A stretch of DNA of 64,000 nt from Mesobacillus selenatarsenatis SF-1 (GCF_000813125.1 NZ_BASE01000004.1:1-64000), one strand, 5' to 3'. Positions 15,881 to 25,447 are shown, counted from the first letter of the stretch. Made by a program: numbers and translations. Notes: generated by a model not told the origin, from the sequence alone.

Positions 15881-17917
15881 ATGAAAAAACAACTCATTCT
15901 TTTAGCTGGAACAAAGGAAACAAGGCTGGCACTGCAAGACCAACTAGAAAGCATTCTAGGAAATTATGTATCAATCCAGAGCTATTCATCCGAGGAATCC
16001 TTGCCGGAAAGGATTTCTGACAAGATTGTTATCTATTCATCCTACCTGATTGAGGAAGAAGTGAAGCATGTAATTGGAAACGACTGCGAGGTGATTATCG
16101 CGAACAGGACAATTAACCACCAGTATATCGACAGGCTATTCAGCCTCCCCGCTGGCTCAAATGTCCTCTATGTGAATGACTTTTCCGAGAGTGTCAATGA
16201 CTCCATCCACACCTTAAAGGCACTGGGAATAGATCACTTACATTACCATCCGTATTTTCCAGGAATAAAATACCCACAATCTATCGATATTGCCGTCACA
16301 CCCGGGGAAATGGAGCTCATCCCAGATTCAATCGCGACAAAAATCAACCTTGGCGTCAGGCTGATCGATATTCATACAATCATGAAAATCGTGGACCGGC
16401 TTGGCCTGCCTGAGGCGCTCGGAATTCAGGTCGCTGACAGGTATACGAGAAGGATCATTGAATTAAGCCAGAAACTATCTTTTCTGAAAGAGGAAGAAGC
16501 CAAGTTAAACCAGTACCTGAAACATGTGGTTGATGGCGTAAATGACGGGATCATGGCACTGGATTCCACAGGCAGCATCACAGTTTTTAACGATGTTTTG
16601 GAAAAAATCACTGGCATACCGAAAGAAAGGGCACTGACAAGGAAAGTAAATGACGTTTTCCATAATCCCGACCTCCTGCATTTTCTATTAAAAGATATTG
16701 ATGCTGAGGTACCTTATCCGTTTCTTGTAAGGCAAACGAATGTCATGGTCCACCGGATGCCCATTAACCAGGAAAATACGATCGTGGCCACATTCAAAAA
16801 TATGGACGAAACAATTGAAATGGAGAAAGCCGTCAGACTCGAGCTCCAGAAGAAAGGCTATGTTGCCAAACATACTTTTGAGAATATTCTAGGTAAAAGC
16901 AAAGCAATCAAAGAGACGAAGAAAATCGCCCGCAAGCTGGCAAGGACCCACCTGCCAATCCTAATTCAGGGGGAAAGCGGAACAGGGAAAGAGCTTTTCG
17001 CAAGTGCCATTCATATGGTATCAAGCCGAAAGGACGCTCCATTCCTGGCGATAAACTGCAACGCACTGCCCGAAGATCTCCTGGAAAGCGAATTATTTGG
17101 ATACGAAGAAGGCTCTTTTACTGGTGCAAGAAAAGGAGGCAAAAAGGGGGTATTCGAACAGGCTGACGGCGGCACACTGTTCCTTGATGAAATCGGTGAT
17201 ATAAGCATGAAGCTGCAGGCAAGGCTTTTGCGTGTTTTACAAGAACAAGAGATTCGCCGGATAGGCGGTACCAGGAATATCCCCGTAGATGTAAGAATCA
17301 TCGCGGCAACGAATAAGAATCTGAAAGAAATGATTGAAAAAGGCGAGTTTCGCGAGGACCTTTACCACCGCCTGAAGGTGCTATCCCTGAGTTTGCCCCC
17401 ACTAAGGGAGCGTAAGGAAGACATCCCTCTCTTGGTCCAGCATTTCATCTATGAAAGCCATAAGCCAAAAGCCAAAATAGATTATGATGCCATAGCCAGA
17501 TTGACAGAGATGCCGTGGAAGGGAAATATCCGCGAGCTAAAAAACACTTTGCTGTACATGCTTGCCGTATCGGAAGGCGATACCATCTTCACAGCAGACC
17601 TCCCTGTCGACCAGCAGGAAAAATATCACGTTCCTGAAACAAAACTGACTGGCTATATAAAGGGCGCAGAATACAGAACACTTCTTCAGTTCATAGAAGA
17701 ATTGAACTTGGCAGGAAAAAGCGCCGGCAGACCTCAACTTAGGCTTATGATGGCAAATACCAGCTGTCCGCTTACCGAACAGCAAATACGTCTGCGTTTA
17801 AAAGAACTCGAACAACAAGGCTTTGTCGTCATCCGTCGCGGCAGAAGCGGAACCACAATCACCCAGAAGGGATTGGAGGCCTTGAAAGATCAGCATCACA
17901 ACACTTTTAGCATATAA
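15881..17917 (+). CDS. Sigma-54-dependent transcriptional activator
   Basis: 678 aa bacterial enhancer-binding protein. Domains: an N-terminal sensory region (res. 1-190, PrpR-like appearance, no receiver Asp pattern), PAS (about 218-320: GIMALDSTGSITVFNDVLEKITG), AAA+ (about 353-575: Walker A GESGTGKE, sigma-54 loop GSFTGA in place of GAFTGA, Walker B GTLFLDEIGD) and a C-terminal winged helix (RLRLKELEQQGFVVIRRGRSG). The usual Fis-type helix-turn-helix is absent. The ATG at 15881 has AAAAAGG 10 nt upstream. Divergent from yfcC-iadA, which it presumably activates when the substrate is present. Confidence 0.9.
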   Translation: MKKQLILLAGTKETRLALQDQLESILGNYVSIQSYSSEESLPERISDKIVIYSSYLIEEEVKHVIGNDCEVIIANRTINHQYIDRLFSLPAGSNVLYVNDFSESVNDSIHTLKALGIDHLHYHPYFPGIKYPQSIDIAVTPGEMELIPDSIATKINLGVRLIDIHTIMKIVDRLGLPEALGIQVADRYTRRIIELSQKLSFLKEEEAKLNQYLKHVVDGVNDGIMALDSTGSITVFNDVLEKITGIPKERALTRKVNDVFHNPDLLHFLLKDIDAEVPYPFLVRQTNVMVHRMPINQENTIVATFKNMDETIEMEKAVRLELQKKGYVAKHTFENILGKSKAIKETKKIARKLARTHLPILIQGESGTGKELFASAIHMVSSRKDAPFLAINCNALPEDLLESELFGYEEGSFTGARKGGKKGVFEQADGGTLFLDEIGDISMKLQARLLRVLQEQEIRRIGGTRNIPVDVRIIAATNKNLKEMIEKGEFREDLYHRLKVLSLSLPPLRERKEDIPLLVQHFIYESHKPKAKIDYDAIARLTEMPWKGNIRELKNTLLYMLAVSEGDTIFTADLPVDQQEKYHVPETKLTGYIKGAEYRTLLQFIEELNLAGKSAGRPQLRLMMANTSCPLTEQQIRLRLKELEQQGFVVIRRGRSGTTITQKGLEALKDQHHNTFSI

Positions 17918-17950
17918 TGAATAGCAAAGTGATGGCGAGGTGGAGAATAT

Positions 17951-18334
17951 ATGTGTGTATCAAATAATGCAATCGAGCTCCAGGCATACCGTTTTTCCGA
18001 AAAAATTCAGGAGAGCTCCTCATACAACATTGTACGTGTTGATTTTATCGGCGGTACATTTCTTAAATGTGACCAGGGGATATCTTTAAGAGACGAGGTT
18101 CAAGACATTGCGAACCTTCCGTTGATTAAGAATCTGATTTTACAAACAAAATCCGGAAAGCAATTTTGTGTGGAGCCGGATGAATTAGGGCTGCGATTTG
18201 CTGAAGGGGAGCTTAGCTACAGGCAGTACCTTTTAGCTAAAAAACAGAAGTCCCGGCAAATGCTTTATTATACTTTTGGATCCACAGGTTTATTCACCGC
18301 TTTGGCCTGGGCTTTTGGCAGTTATTTTTTTTAG
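17951..18334 (+). CDS. Small hypothetical protein with C-terminal membrane helix
   Basis: 127 aa, not recognised. Residues 1-95 are soluble and hydrophilic (YNIVRVDFIGGTFLKCDQG, NLILQTKSGKQFCVEPDELG), followed by KKQKSRQML and one helix at the C-terminus (YYTFGSTGLFTALAWAFGSYFF), i.e. tail-anchored. ATG with AGGTGGAG upstream, 33 nt after the sigma-54 activator; it may be cotranscribed with it. Confidence 0.6.
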   Translation: MCVSNNAIELQAYRFSEKIQESSSYNIVRVDFIGGTFLKCDQGISLRDEVQDIANLPLIKNLILQTKSGKQFCVEPDELGLRFAEGELSYRQYLLAKKQKSRQMLYYTFGSTGLFTALAWAFGSYFF

Positions 18335-18385
18335 GATTTATCTACAAGATGTGACGAAAAATAAACTAGCTGTTCCAATCAATCC

Positions 18386-18414
18386 TTGACACTCTTTCAT
18401 TATCACACTATAAT
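18386..18414 (+). promoter_or_regulatory. Sigma-A promoter of the T-box/NSS transporter unit
   Basis: TTGACA (18386-18391), 17-nt spacer, TATAAT (18409-18414): a perfect vegetative promoter. The start site is expected near 18421, just before the T-box leader. Confidence 0.9.
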
Positions 18415-18433
18415 TTCAAGTAATATTTTAATA

Positions 18434-18708
18434 AGTTGAAGCGTTGAAGAGAGTCTATTAAGCCGGTCTCCCTGTTGATAGAGAATCAGTGGTTGGTGGA
18501 AACTGATACAAAGGCCTGGTGAATTTCGTTCTTGGAGCTTTTCCTTTTAATAAAAGCTGTTTTCGCATTGACGAAAAAGTTTTAAAAAAGGAACGGTTTT
18601 GGCCGTTATCCAGTAACTTGAGCGGGAAGCAGCATGCTTCCAAATAGGGTGGTACCGCGTGTTCAGCCACGTCCCTATCCAGATTGATGGATAGCGGCGT
18701 GGCTTTTT
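18434..18708 (+). ncRNA. T-box leader, specifier probably UUC (Phe)
   Basis: The hallmark AGGGTGGTACCGCG sits at 18646-18659, followed by a strong intrinsic terminator at 18665-18708 (AGCCACG...CGTGGCT, then TTTTT). Stem I contains GAAGAGAG and the distal GGTTGGTGGAAACTG loop; on its 3' side GTGAATTTCG follows the usual GAA-N-specifier pattern, giving UUC at 18525-18527. Uncharged tRNA binding would favour read-through into the NSS transporter. The specifier call rests on alignment by eye. Confidence 0.93.
18665..18708 (+). terminator. T-box regulated terminator
   Basis: Long imperfect stem AGCCACG..CTATCCA / TGGATAG..CGTGGCT followed by TTTTTGTTTT; the 5' arm competes with the T-box antiterminator. 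Confidence 0.88.
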
Positions 18709-18765
18709 GTTTTGCCCGGTCATCAATCATATCAGCTGAAATAGAGAGCAAAAGGGAGAATACAC

Positions 18766-20103
18766 ATGGAGAAAGAACAATGGTCATCAAAAATCGGGTT
18801 CATATTGGCAGCAGCTGGTTCGGCAATCGGCATCGGGGCTATCTGGAAGCTTCCGTATGTAACGGGAGTAAGCGGTGGCGGGGCATTTTTCCTAATGTTT
18901 ATCTTATTTTCGTTATTCATCGGACTGCCACTATTGCTGGCGGAGTTTGTCATCGGCCGCAGTACTGGCAAGGAAGCAATCCGCGCCTACATAGAAATCG
19001 CGCCTAAAAGCAAATGGTATTTAATCGGGATACTCGGGGTCGTCACCAGCTTTGTGCTGCTTAGCTTTTACAGTGTTGTCGGCGGCTGGATCAGTCTTTA
19101 TTTTGTAAAAGGGCTGGCTGGCGGAGTGATTGAAGAAGGAGCTGATTATGGAGGCTTGTTCGGACAGACGATCAGCAGTGCATGGAGCGTGCTCGCTGCT
19201 CAGGCTGCCTTCTTATTAGTTACGATTGTTGTCGTCGCAAAGGGCGTTCAATCGGGCATTGAAAAAGCAAGCAAAATCCTGATGCCGGCTTTGTTCGTGC
19301 TGTTCATCATCTTGATCATCCGCTCATTAACGCTTGATCATGCACTTGATGGCGTGAAGTTTTTCCTGGCGCCTGATTTTTCAAGTATCACTTCGGAAAG
19401 CATACTATTCGCGATGGGACAATCCTTCTTCTCCCTGAGTGTCGGCGTATCCGTGATGGTGACATACAGTTCGTACCTCCCGAAAAAGGGCAGCATCGTC
19501 CAGCCTGCCCTGTCGGTTGTAGGAATGAACCTTTTTATCGCGCTGCTAGCCGGGCTGGCAATATTCCCTGCGGTTTTCTCGCTTGGATTTGAACCGGCAG
19601 AAGGACCGGGGCTGCTATTCGTCGTCCTTCCAGCAGTCTTTGAAAAAATGGTATTCGGCGAACTGTTCCTGCTTCTTTTCCTGGTATTGTTCCTGTTCGC
19701 GACACTGACTTCGGCGTTCTCGATGCTTGAGATCGTCGTTGCCACCCTTGCAAAAGGCAATCAGAAAAAGCGGGCAAAATTTGCTTGGATAGCCGGCGGA
19801 TTGATTTTCCTGCTTGGCATCCCTTCTGCCCTGTCATTCGGAACGATGGCGGAAGCAACGATTTTCGGAAAAAACATCTTTGACACAGCCGATTTCCTTG
19901 TAAGCAACATCCTTATGCCGCTCGGCGTATTTCTGATTTCAATCTTTGTCCCACTGAAAATCAAAAAGGAAGTATTGCGCCAGGAGTTGCTGCAGCACTC
20001 AAAGGGCGGAAGCCTGCTCTTCAATCTCTGGTACAATGTGATGAGGTTTATCATACCTGTGGTCATTATTATTGTGTTCCTTGATTCACTAGGTTTCATT
20101 TAA
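18766..20103 (+). CDS. Sodium:amino-acid symporter (NSS/SNF family)
   Basis: 445 aa, about 11-12 helices, Na+-coupled transporter of the LeuT-like neurotransmitter:sodium symporter family. The TM1 signature is [20 protein letters not shown] and TM2 has [12 protein letters not shown]. The T-box leader with a probable Phe specifier implies uptake of phenylalanine or another aromatic amino acid, induced when charged tRNA-Phe runs low. ATG with AAAGGGAG upstream; own terminator at the end. Confidence 0.88.
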   Translation: MEKEQWSSKIGFILAAAGSAIGIGAIWKLPYVTGVSGGGAFFLMFILFSLFIGLPLLLAEFVIGRSTGKEAIRAYIEIAPKSKWYLIGILGVVTSFVLLSFYSVVGGWISLYFVKGLAGGVIEEGADYGGLFGQTISSAWSVLAAQAAFLLVTIVVVAKGVQSGIEKASKILMPALFVLFIILIIRSLTLDHALDGVKFFLAPDFSSITSESILFAMGQSFFSLSVGVSVMVTYSSYLPKKGSIVQPALSVVGMNLFIALLAGLAIFPAVFSLGFEPAEGPGLLFVVLPAVFEKMVFGELFLLLFLVLFLFATLTSAFSMLEIVVATLAKGNQKKRAKFAWIAGGLIFLLGIPSALSFGTMAEATIFGKNIFDTADFLVSNILMPLGVFLISIFVPLKIKKEVLRQELLQHSKGGSLLFNLWYNVMRFIIPVVIIIVFLDSLGFI

Positions 20104-20106
20104 TGA

Positions 20107-20135
20107 GAAGCTGACGAAATGTCAGCTTCTTTTTT
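20107..20135 (+). terminator. Terminator of the NSS transporter gene
   Basis: Perfect 9-bp stem GAAGCTGAC / GTCAGCTTC followed by TTTTTT. Confidence 0.92.
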
Positions 20136-20221
20136 CATGCAATCACAAAAACTATCAGCAGTATAATTTTTCCCATTAAAGCAAAACCTGTTGAGTAGAT
20201 GACTGCATCGGAGGGATTTTG

Positions 20222-21727
20222 ATGTTTTTCAAGAGAAAGAAAGACGAAGTCGACAACAGCATGAATCAAAAAAACCTCGTCGACAAGGAATTAATCCCTG
20301 TAGATAAGGCCGATTTCATCCAAAAAATGAAGGATTGCCTTCATGATAGTGCGGATTTAAATATTAAGGAACTCCAGAATGGCTTTACCTTGATTTTCTT
20401 GGATACCTTGACAGATAAGAAGATGCTGAATCAAGATGTACTTTCTCGTCTCGAAGATGCGAAGGCATCCCCAAACGAAGCGCTTAAGCATATTACAGTT
20501 TCAAGTACTTCTAAACATAAATATGTCGAAGATGTGATTGATTCGATTTTACATGGAGCAGTAGTGGTTCATTCGCCTGGCCACCCTGTCATCATCAGTG
20601 CAATAGTCGGAACCCAGGAAAATCGGTCATTGACGCGTCCGGAAAATGAGTCACAGGTTTTGGGCCCGCAAATAGCCTTTAATGAAAGTCTTGCGACCAA
20701 TATATCGTTGATCCGCCGTTTTCTTACCAACCCAAATCTATGCAATGAAAGTTTTACATTAGGAAAACAAACGAAATCAGCGGTTTCGCTTCTTTATTTG
20801 AAAGGGATTGCAGACGATGACATGATCGAACGCATGCGCGAGCGAATCAAATCGATTGACGTTGATGGCATCCTCGACAGTTCAATTTTGGTACAGCTTA
20901 TTGAAGATAATTCATTTGCCATTTTTCCGCAGCTGCTGCTGACAGAAAGACCCGATCGCGCCTGTGCCTGGATCTTAAATGGAAAGATGGTTGTTCTTGT
21001 AGATGGCAGTGTTCAGGTAATAGGTGCACCACAAACCTTTATCGAATTTTTCCAGAGTATGGAGGATGAAAGCGTCAGATGGCAAATCGCGACCTTTCTC
21101 AGAGTCTTAAGGGTGTTCTCGATGATTGTGTCGATTTTTTTCACGGCGATATATGTGGCAGCTTTAACTTTTCATTATGAAATTATCCCGCAAACACTCC
21201 TGATTCCGCTTGGTGAGTCAAGATCTCGCGTACCCTTCCCTCCAATTATCGAGGCATTATTGCTGGAAACAATGATTGAGCTCTTGCGTGAAGCCGGAGC
21301 ACGGCTGCCAACGAAGGTCGGCCAGACGATGGGTATCGTTGGTGGTATTGTCGTCGGGACAGCTGCGGTAGAAGCAGGATTCACAAGTAACATCCTGATT
21401 ATTATCATCGCCGTTAGCGCACTCGCTTCATTTACTACGCCAAACTACATGATGGGCAATGTCATCAGGGTTCTGCGCTTTCCATTAATCATTTTGGCAG
21501 GATTTTGGGGGTTTTACGGACTGATGGTCGGCTTTTGCTTCCTGCTGATTCATCTGCTCCGCCAATCCAGCCTGGGGACCCCGTTTATGGCTCCCTTTTA
21601 TCCGCCGAGGTTTGAAGATTGGCGCGACAGTATCATTCGTCTTCCAATCGGCTGGACCAACAGCCGTCCGTTGCAGACAAGGCCATTGGACAGAGTGAAG
21701 TACAGATATCAAAAAAACAAAAAATAA
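20222..21727 (+). CDS. GerA-family germinant receptor subunit A
   Basis: 501 aa GerA/GerKA-type protein, one of three subunits of a germinant receptor in the spore inner membrane. A hydrophilic N-domain of about 250 residues is followed by the membrane half with the family block RSRVPFPPIIEALLLETMIELLREAGARLP, VGIVVGTAAVEAG-like GIVVGTAAVEAGF, and C-terminal LGTPFMAPFYPPRFEDWRDS. I chose the ATG at 20222 (GGAGG 7 nt upstream) rather than the adjacent TTG. First gene of a three-gene receptor operon; the germinant cannot be told. Confidence 0.92.
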   Translation: MFFKRKKDEVDNSMNQKNLVDKELIPVDKADFIQKMKDCLHDSADLNIKELQNGFTLIFLDTLTDKKMLNQDVLSRLEDAKASPNEALKHITVSSTSKHKYVEDVIDSILHGAVVVHSPGHPVIISAIVGTQENRSLTRPENESQVLGPQIAFNESLATNISLIRRFLTNPNLCNESFTLGKQTKSAVSLLYLKGIADDDMIERMRERIKSIDVDGILDSSILVQLIEDNSFAIFPQLLLTERPDRACAWILNGKMVVLVDGSVQVIGAPQTFIEFFQSMEDESVRWQIATFLRVLRVFSMIVSIFFTAIYVAALTFHYEIIPQTLLIPLGESRSRVPFPPIIEALLLETMIELLREAGARLPTKVGQTMGIVGGIVVGTAAVEAGFTSNILIIIIAVSALASFTTPNYMMGNVIRVLRFPLIILAGFWGFYGLMVGFCFLLIHLLRQSSLGTPFMAPFYPPRFEDWRDSIIRLPIGWTNSRPLQTRPLDRVKYRYQKNKK

Positions 21728-21742
21728 GTTGTGGTGTTATGA

Positions 21743-22870
21743 ATGAAAGTTCACATCGAGCCTAAGCCTCAAAATATGGTCAATACTTTCCTGCTCATCT
21801 TCGTAATCCATTCTATGCAGGTGGGCGTTGGAATCCAGGGCTTCCAGCGGATCATCTATCTTGAAGCGAGGCATGATGCATGGATTTCCGTGATTCTCGG
21901 CGGGGTAGCAACTGCCATCATCGGGTTCATTATGGTGAAAACATTAAGTGTATATGAGAATTCGGATTTATATGGAATCCAATATGATGTACTTGGAAAG
22001 TGGCTCGGAAACATGATTAATGTCCTGTTTGTTCTCTACTTTCTTGGAGGCTTCCACGTCATCGTCCGGAATTATATCGAGGTCATTCAGGCATGGGTCT
22101 TCCCTGAGGTCCCGACCTGGTTGCTTTCCCTGACTCTCGTTTATCTTGTTTACTACGGCTTGAATGGCGGATTGCGGACAGTCGTCGGTGTCAGCTTCTT
22201 CAGTGTCGTTCTATCCTTGTGGCTGGTCATGCTGCTCGCCTACCCCATCCAGTTCGCCAATTGGGATTACCTTTTTCCGATATTTGAAGCGAAAATAACT
22301 GAAATACTGAGAGGGGCAAAGCAAATGACCTTCACTGTCATCGGTTTTGAAATCATTTACGTCATCTATCCTTTTTTAAAAGAAAAGGACCGAGTCCATA
22401 GGCATATGCAATATGGTCTTGCATTCACGACTATCCTGTATCTTGCAATCATGGTTGTCTCCCTGGCTTATTTCAGCGGCGGCCAGCTTGAACGCACGAT
22501 TTGGGGTACGCTGTCCCTTTTTAAAATTGTTCGTTTTCCTTTCATTGAAAGGTTTGAGTACGTGGCAATCACCTTTTGGGTCCTGCTGATCCTGCCAAAC
22601 CTTATGCTCTATATGTGGGCAGCAACAAGAGGGATTTCAAGGATTTTCAATAAAAAAGAACAAAAAATCAGCTGGATTCTTCTTACATTTATTTTCCTGA
22701 CCCTGCTATATCCGCTCACCCGAGTCCAAATCAATATGTTCAACGACTATTTTGCAAAGGGCGCTCTTTATATTGTTTTTGTCTATCCATTGCTCCTATT
22801 CGGTGCTGTCCTGATCAAAAAGAAATTTTCCCGTAAAAAGGATGAGGCCAATGCGCAAACAAATGAATAA
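21743..22870 (+). CDS. GerAB/ArcD/ProY-type germination permease
   Basis: 375 aa, ten helices, B subunit of the germinant receptor (APC-like fold that binds the germinant). Recognisable blocks are QVGVGIQGFQRIIYLEARHDAWISVILGG and the internal FPFIERFEYVAITFW. Starts 15 nt after the A subunit; the ribosome site is weak, suggesting coupling. Its 3' end overlaps the C subunit gene by 20 nt. Confidence 0.92.
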   Translation: MKVHIEPKPQNMVNTFLLIFVIHSMQVGVGIQGFQRIIYLEARHDAWISVILGGVATAIIGFIMVKTLSVYENSDLYGIQYDVLGKWLGNMINVLFVLYFLGGFHVIVRNYIEVIQAWVFPEVPTWLLSLTLVYLVYYGLNGGLRTVVGVSFFSVVLSLWLVMLLAYPIQFANWDYLFPIFEAKITEILRGAKQMTFTVIGFEIIYVIYPFLKEKDRVHRHMQYGLAFTTILYLAIMVVSLAYFSGGQLERTIWGTLSLFKIVRFPFIERFEYVAITFWVLLILPNLMLYMWAATRGISRIFNKKEQKISWILLTFIFLTLLYPLTRVQINMFNDYFAKGALYIVFVYPLLLFGAVLIKKKFSRKKDEANAQTNE

Positions 22871-23975
22871 GCTCCTGATTGCCATGCTTGTGATCACCCT
22901 TTCTGGCTGTGCAGAACAGAAAACACTGGAGAAGATGGGATTGCTCACAACGGTGGGTTATGACCTCACAGACGATAAGCAGATTCTGGCGACAATGGTG
23001 CTTCTCCAAATCGACCCGGAAGCTGCGCAAAGCTCCCTAATCCTGTCCGCGAAGTCGGCAACAAGTAAAGGAGCGAGAAATGAGGCCGATTTAAAAAGTC
23101 CTAAGAAATTGCAGTCAGGCCAGCTGCGGGTAGCGCTTTTCAGTGAAGAAGTTGTCCAAGCGGGTCTCATCAATCTGGCAGATACACTTGCACGTGACCC
23201 CTCGATCAGTGATCTCACATATCTTGCAGTAGTTGAAGGAAGTACAAATAAACTCCTTAACCAAAAAAACGAACAATTTTCCGACATCAGCCAGCTCATA
23301 TACAAGGAACTGGACCAAAACATAAAAGGTGAAAAAATTCCATCTTCCACCCTGCAGGAAGTATTGCATGATTTCTACGCACCAGGGATTGACCCAATCC
23401 TGCCTACTTTAAAAAGTGATGGAGGCATAGTCAAAATTACCGGCATGGCTCTGATAAAGAAGGATAAGATGGTCGGTAAAATAAATGCAAAAGAAGCCTT
23501 TTACCTAAAGCTGATCAATGATCGCTACCAGGCAGGAGCAATAGAACTGGAAATCGACAATGAAGGTTTTGATCTGCTAGAGTCTCCTGAAGCTCCCGTC
23601 AAACTCGCAGTGGTTCTCGACACGATTCACAGCAAAAGTGACATGAACCTGTTAAGCAAGGAAAATCTCAACTTCGAACTGAAAGTAAAATTACAATCAA
23701 GACTACTCGAAATTAACCAGGCACTAGACTTAAAAAACCCGGAATACCTTGAGCAACTAGAAAAAAAGCTCGAGGAAAAAATAACATCAGATATTGAAAA
23801 TTTGATCAAAAAGGCACGAGAGTCAGGGGCCGACCCATTCGGTTTTGGAGAGATCTATCGAAAGAGTGTCAGAAAAGCCAACTTGACCCCTGAGAAATGG
23901 CATAGCATGTACCCAGAAAGCAAAGTCGATGTGAAAATCGAGTTTGAGGTTATGCGGACTGGGGTGGTGGAATAA
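22851..23975 (+). CDS. Ger(x)C lipoprotein, germinant receptor subunit C
   Basis: 374 aa lipoprotein with signal peptide and lipobox ITLSGC (Cys20), anchoring it outside the spore inner membrane. It has the three-domain GerAC layout: TTVGYDLTDDKQILATMVLLQI, PILPTLKSDGGIVKITGMALIKKDKMVGKI, and the C-terminal helix-rich ADPFGFGEIYRKSVRK followed by VKIEFEV. I prefer the ATG at 22851 because AAGGATGAGG precedes it; an ATG at 22842 lies inside that site. Last gene of the receptor operon. Confidence 0.92.
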   Translation: MRKQMNKLLIAMLVITLSGCAEQKTLEKMGLLTTVGYDLTDDKQILATMVLLQIDPEAAQSSLILSAKSATSKGARNEADLKSPKKLQSGQLRVALFSEEVVQAGLINLADTLARDPSISDLTYLAVVEGSTNKLLNQKNEQFSDISQLIYKELDQNIKGEKIPSSTLQEVLHDFYAPGIDPILPTLKSDGGIVKITGMALIKKDKMVGKINAKEAFYLKLINDRYQAGAIELEIDNEGFDLLESPEAPVKLAVVLDTIHSKSDMNLLSKENLNFELKVKLQSRLLEINQALDLKNPEYLEQLEKKLEEKITSDIENLIKKARESGADPFGFGEIYRKSVRKANLTPEKWHSMYPESKVDVKIEFEVMRTGVVE

Positions 23976-24087
23976 ACTATAGTAAATGAAGCACCTTGAC
24001 CATACTGAATCTGCTCTGGAGGGCAAGCGCCGGTGCTAGCCGTCAAATAAAAGCCTGGCAGTACTAGAAAACCCGTCATACCAAAGA

Positions 24088-24137
24088 AAAAAGGGATATC
24101 AAACCATTGCGATTTGATATCCCTTTTTCGATTTTTT
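24088..24137 (+). terminator. Terminator downstream of the ger operon
   Basis: Stem AAAAAGGGATATCAAA / TTTGATATCCCTTTTT (16 bp) followed by CGATTTTTTT. Long and symmetric, so it may also end transcripts of the convergent GGDEF gene. Confidence 0.92.
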
Positions 24138-24199
24138 TAAAGTTTGTACTTCAAAACAGAACCGGTTACAGGGGTATAAGTCCATTTCTTCGGCCACTT

Positions 24200-25228
24200 T
24201 TAAATAAATGTAACTCTGTTCCGACCTTCATGCTTTGACTGATACAAACCTCTGTCCGCCCTGCTAATTAATGAATCGACTGATTCACCCACTCTAAACT
24301 CAGTTACTCCAAAGCTTACTGTCTGTCGTCCAGCTGTTTTAAAGGGGTGTTGATTAATTTTCAAGCGCAGTTTCTCAGCCAGTTTAAGTGCATTTTCGCC
24401 GGATTGAGAGGAAATGATAATAAACTCTTCCCCTCCCCAGCGGCCAAATTGTTCGTTTGGTGTCAGATTTTGTTTAACAAGTCCGGCTAATTCCTTAAGG
24501 ACCGAATCCCCTACTTTATGTCCATATGTATCATTAACAGCCTTAAAATAATCAATATCGAAAAATAATAAAGATACAGGAACTTCAGTTGTTTCCAACA
24601 CATTTTCTTCCAGCCAAATGTCGATTTGATGACGGTTGGCGGTTCCTGTTAATGCATCAGTAAAAGCATTCTCTTTCATATCCTCAAAGTCTGCAAAAAG
24701 TTTAATTAAAAACCGGGAGAAATAAATAATCAGAATGTAAAAAAGATAGGCAACATAAAACTGAATAACTGATATTAAGTAATCCTCGGACATTTCAGGA
24801 AAATTCACCAAACCCATAACAAAAATGACCAAAAAAACAGATAAAGAAAAGACTAGCCCTCGCCTTGCTCCGAGAATAAGAAAAAAGCTGAGAATCACAG
24901 CAGGTACCCACATGACTGTAACTCCAAATGCTCCAGCTTTGTCAATGGCAATATAATTAAAAAATCCATCGTATACTGTTCCTATATGCATAGCAGTAAT
25001 GATTATTAATGTTCCATATTCCACAAGACGCATGAGCTTTTTTTGATATAACAGTATTAAACTGATTGTGAACCAGCAAGTTAGTATTCCTGTTAACACT
25101 ATATATTTCCTATGTCCTGGATGGTTGAATACGAAAAAGTTATAAGAAATCATCGCCAGCAGACTGGGAATGATCATACTTAAATAGACAGTCCTCTTAA
25201 AGTCCTGCAGAGAGCCTAATTTCCCCAT
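24200..25228 (-). CDS. Membrane diguanylate cyclase (GGDEF)
   Basis: 342 aa. Six or seven N-terminal helices (res. 1-170) form a membrane sensor without recognisable ligand residues; then a GGDEF domain with DALTGTANRHQIDIWL, FFDIDYFKAVNDTYGHKVGD, the active-site loop FGRWGGEEFIII (GGEEF, catalytically competent) and RADRGLYQSKHEGRNRV. The inhibitory RxxD site before the loop is absent. Makes c-di-GMP from GTP. I chose the ATG at 25228 (AAAGGAG 8 nt upstream) over an upstream in-frame ATG. Monocistronic, preceded by a GC-rich structured leader. Confidence 0.9.
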   Translation of the reverse strand: MGKLGSLQDFKRTVYLSMIIPSLLAMISYNFFVFNHPGHRKYIVLTGILTCWFTISLILLYQKKLMRLVEYGTLIIITAMHIGTVYDGFFNYIAIDKAGAFGVTVMWVPAVILSFFLILGARRGLVFSLSVFLVIFVMGLVNFPEMSEDYLISVIQFYVAYLFYILIIYFSRFLIKLFADFEDMKENAFTDALTGTANRHQIDIWLEENVLETTEVPVSLLFFDIDYFKAVNDTYGHKVGDSVLKELAGLVKQNLTPNEQFGRWGGEEFIIISSQSGENALKLAEKLRLKINQHPFKTAGRQTVSFGVTEFRVGESVDSLISRADRGLYQSKHEGRNRVTFI

Positions 25229-25260
25229 TATGTTTTCTCCTTTAAGTGAAAAGAGACCAA

Positions 25261-25375
25261 TCAATCATCTGATTAGTCCCATTATACGTGGGATTCAGCA
25301 GTTGGCTGACGTAGCCCAGGCGGCCTAAGTCCCTTTAGATTTGCCCTCTATCCTTCAGGGGGTATACCGTTATCT
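25261..25375 (-). promoter_or_regulatory. Structured leader upstream of the GGDEF gene
   Basis: Unlike its AT-rich surroundings, this stretch can form several GC-rich hairpins on the minus strand: TCCCA(..)TGGGA, GGCTACGTCAGCC and CCCCCTGAAGGATAGAGGG. It contains GAGGGCAAATC, which recalls the 5' side of c-di-GMP-I riboswitches, but the invariant GCAAAGCC element is not there, so I do not call it that. It may be an unclassified cis-acting RNA. Confidence 0.35.
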
Positions 25376-25410
25376 ACAATTATACTAAATTTTCAACTAG
25401 TAGCTAAGAT

Positions 25411-25447
25411 AAAAAAAAGTCCTTCGAGTTATTATTTCAAAGGACTT
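25411..25447 (-). terminator. Terminator after minJ
   Basis: Stem AAGTCCTT / AAGGACTT followed on the minus strand by nine T residues. Confidence 0.85.

Noticed and set aside
23976-24087. Imperfect hairpin GGCAAGCGCC/GGTGCTAGCC after the ger operon
   Set aside because: Two mismatches and no T-run; the strong terminator lies downstream at 24088.
25261-25375. c-di-GMP-I riboswitch
   Set aside because: GGGCAAA is present but the invariant GCAAAGCC and receptor-loop parts are missing; kept only as an unclassified leader.
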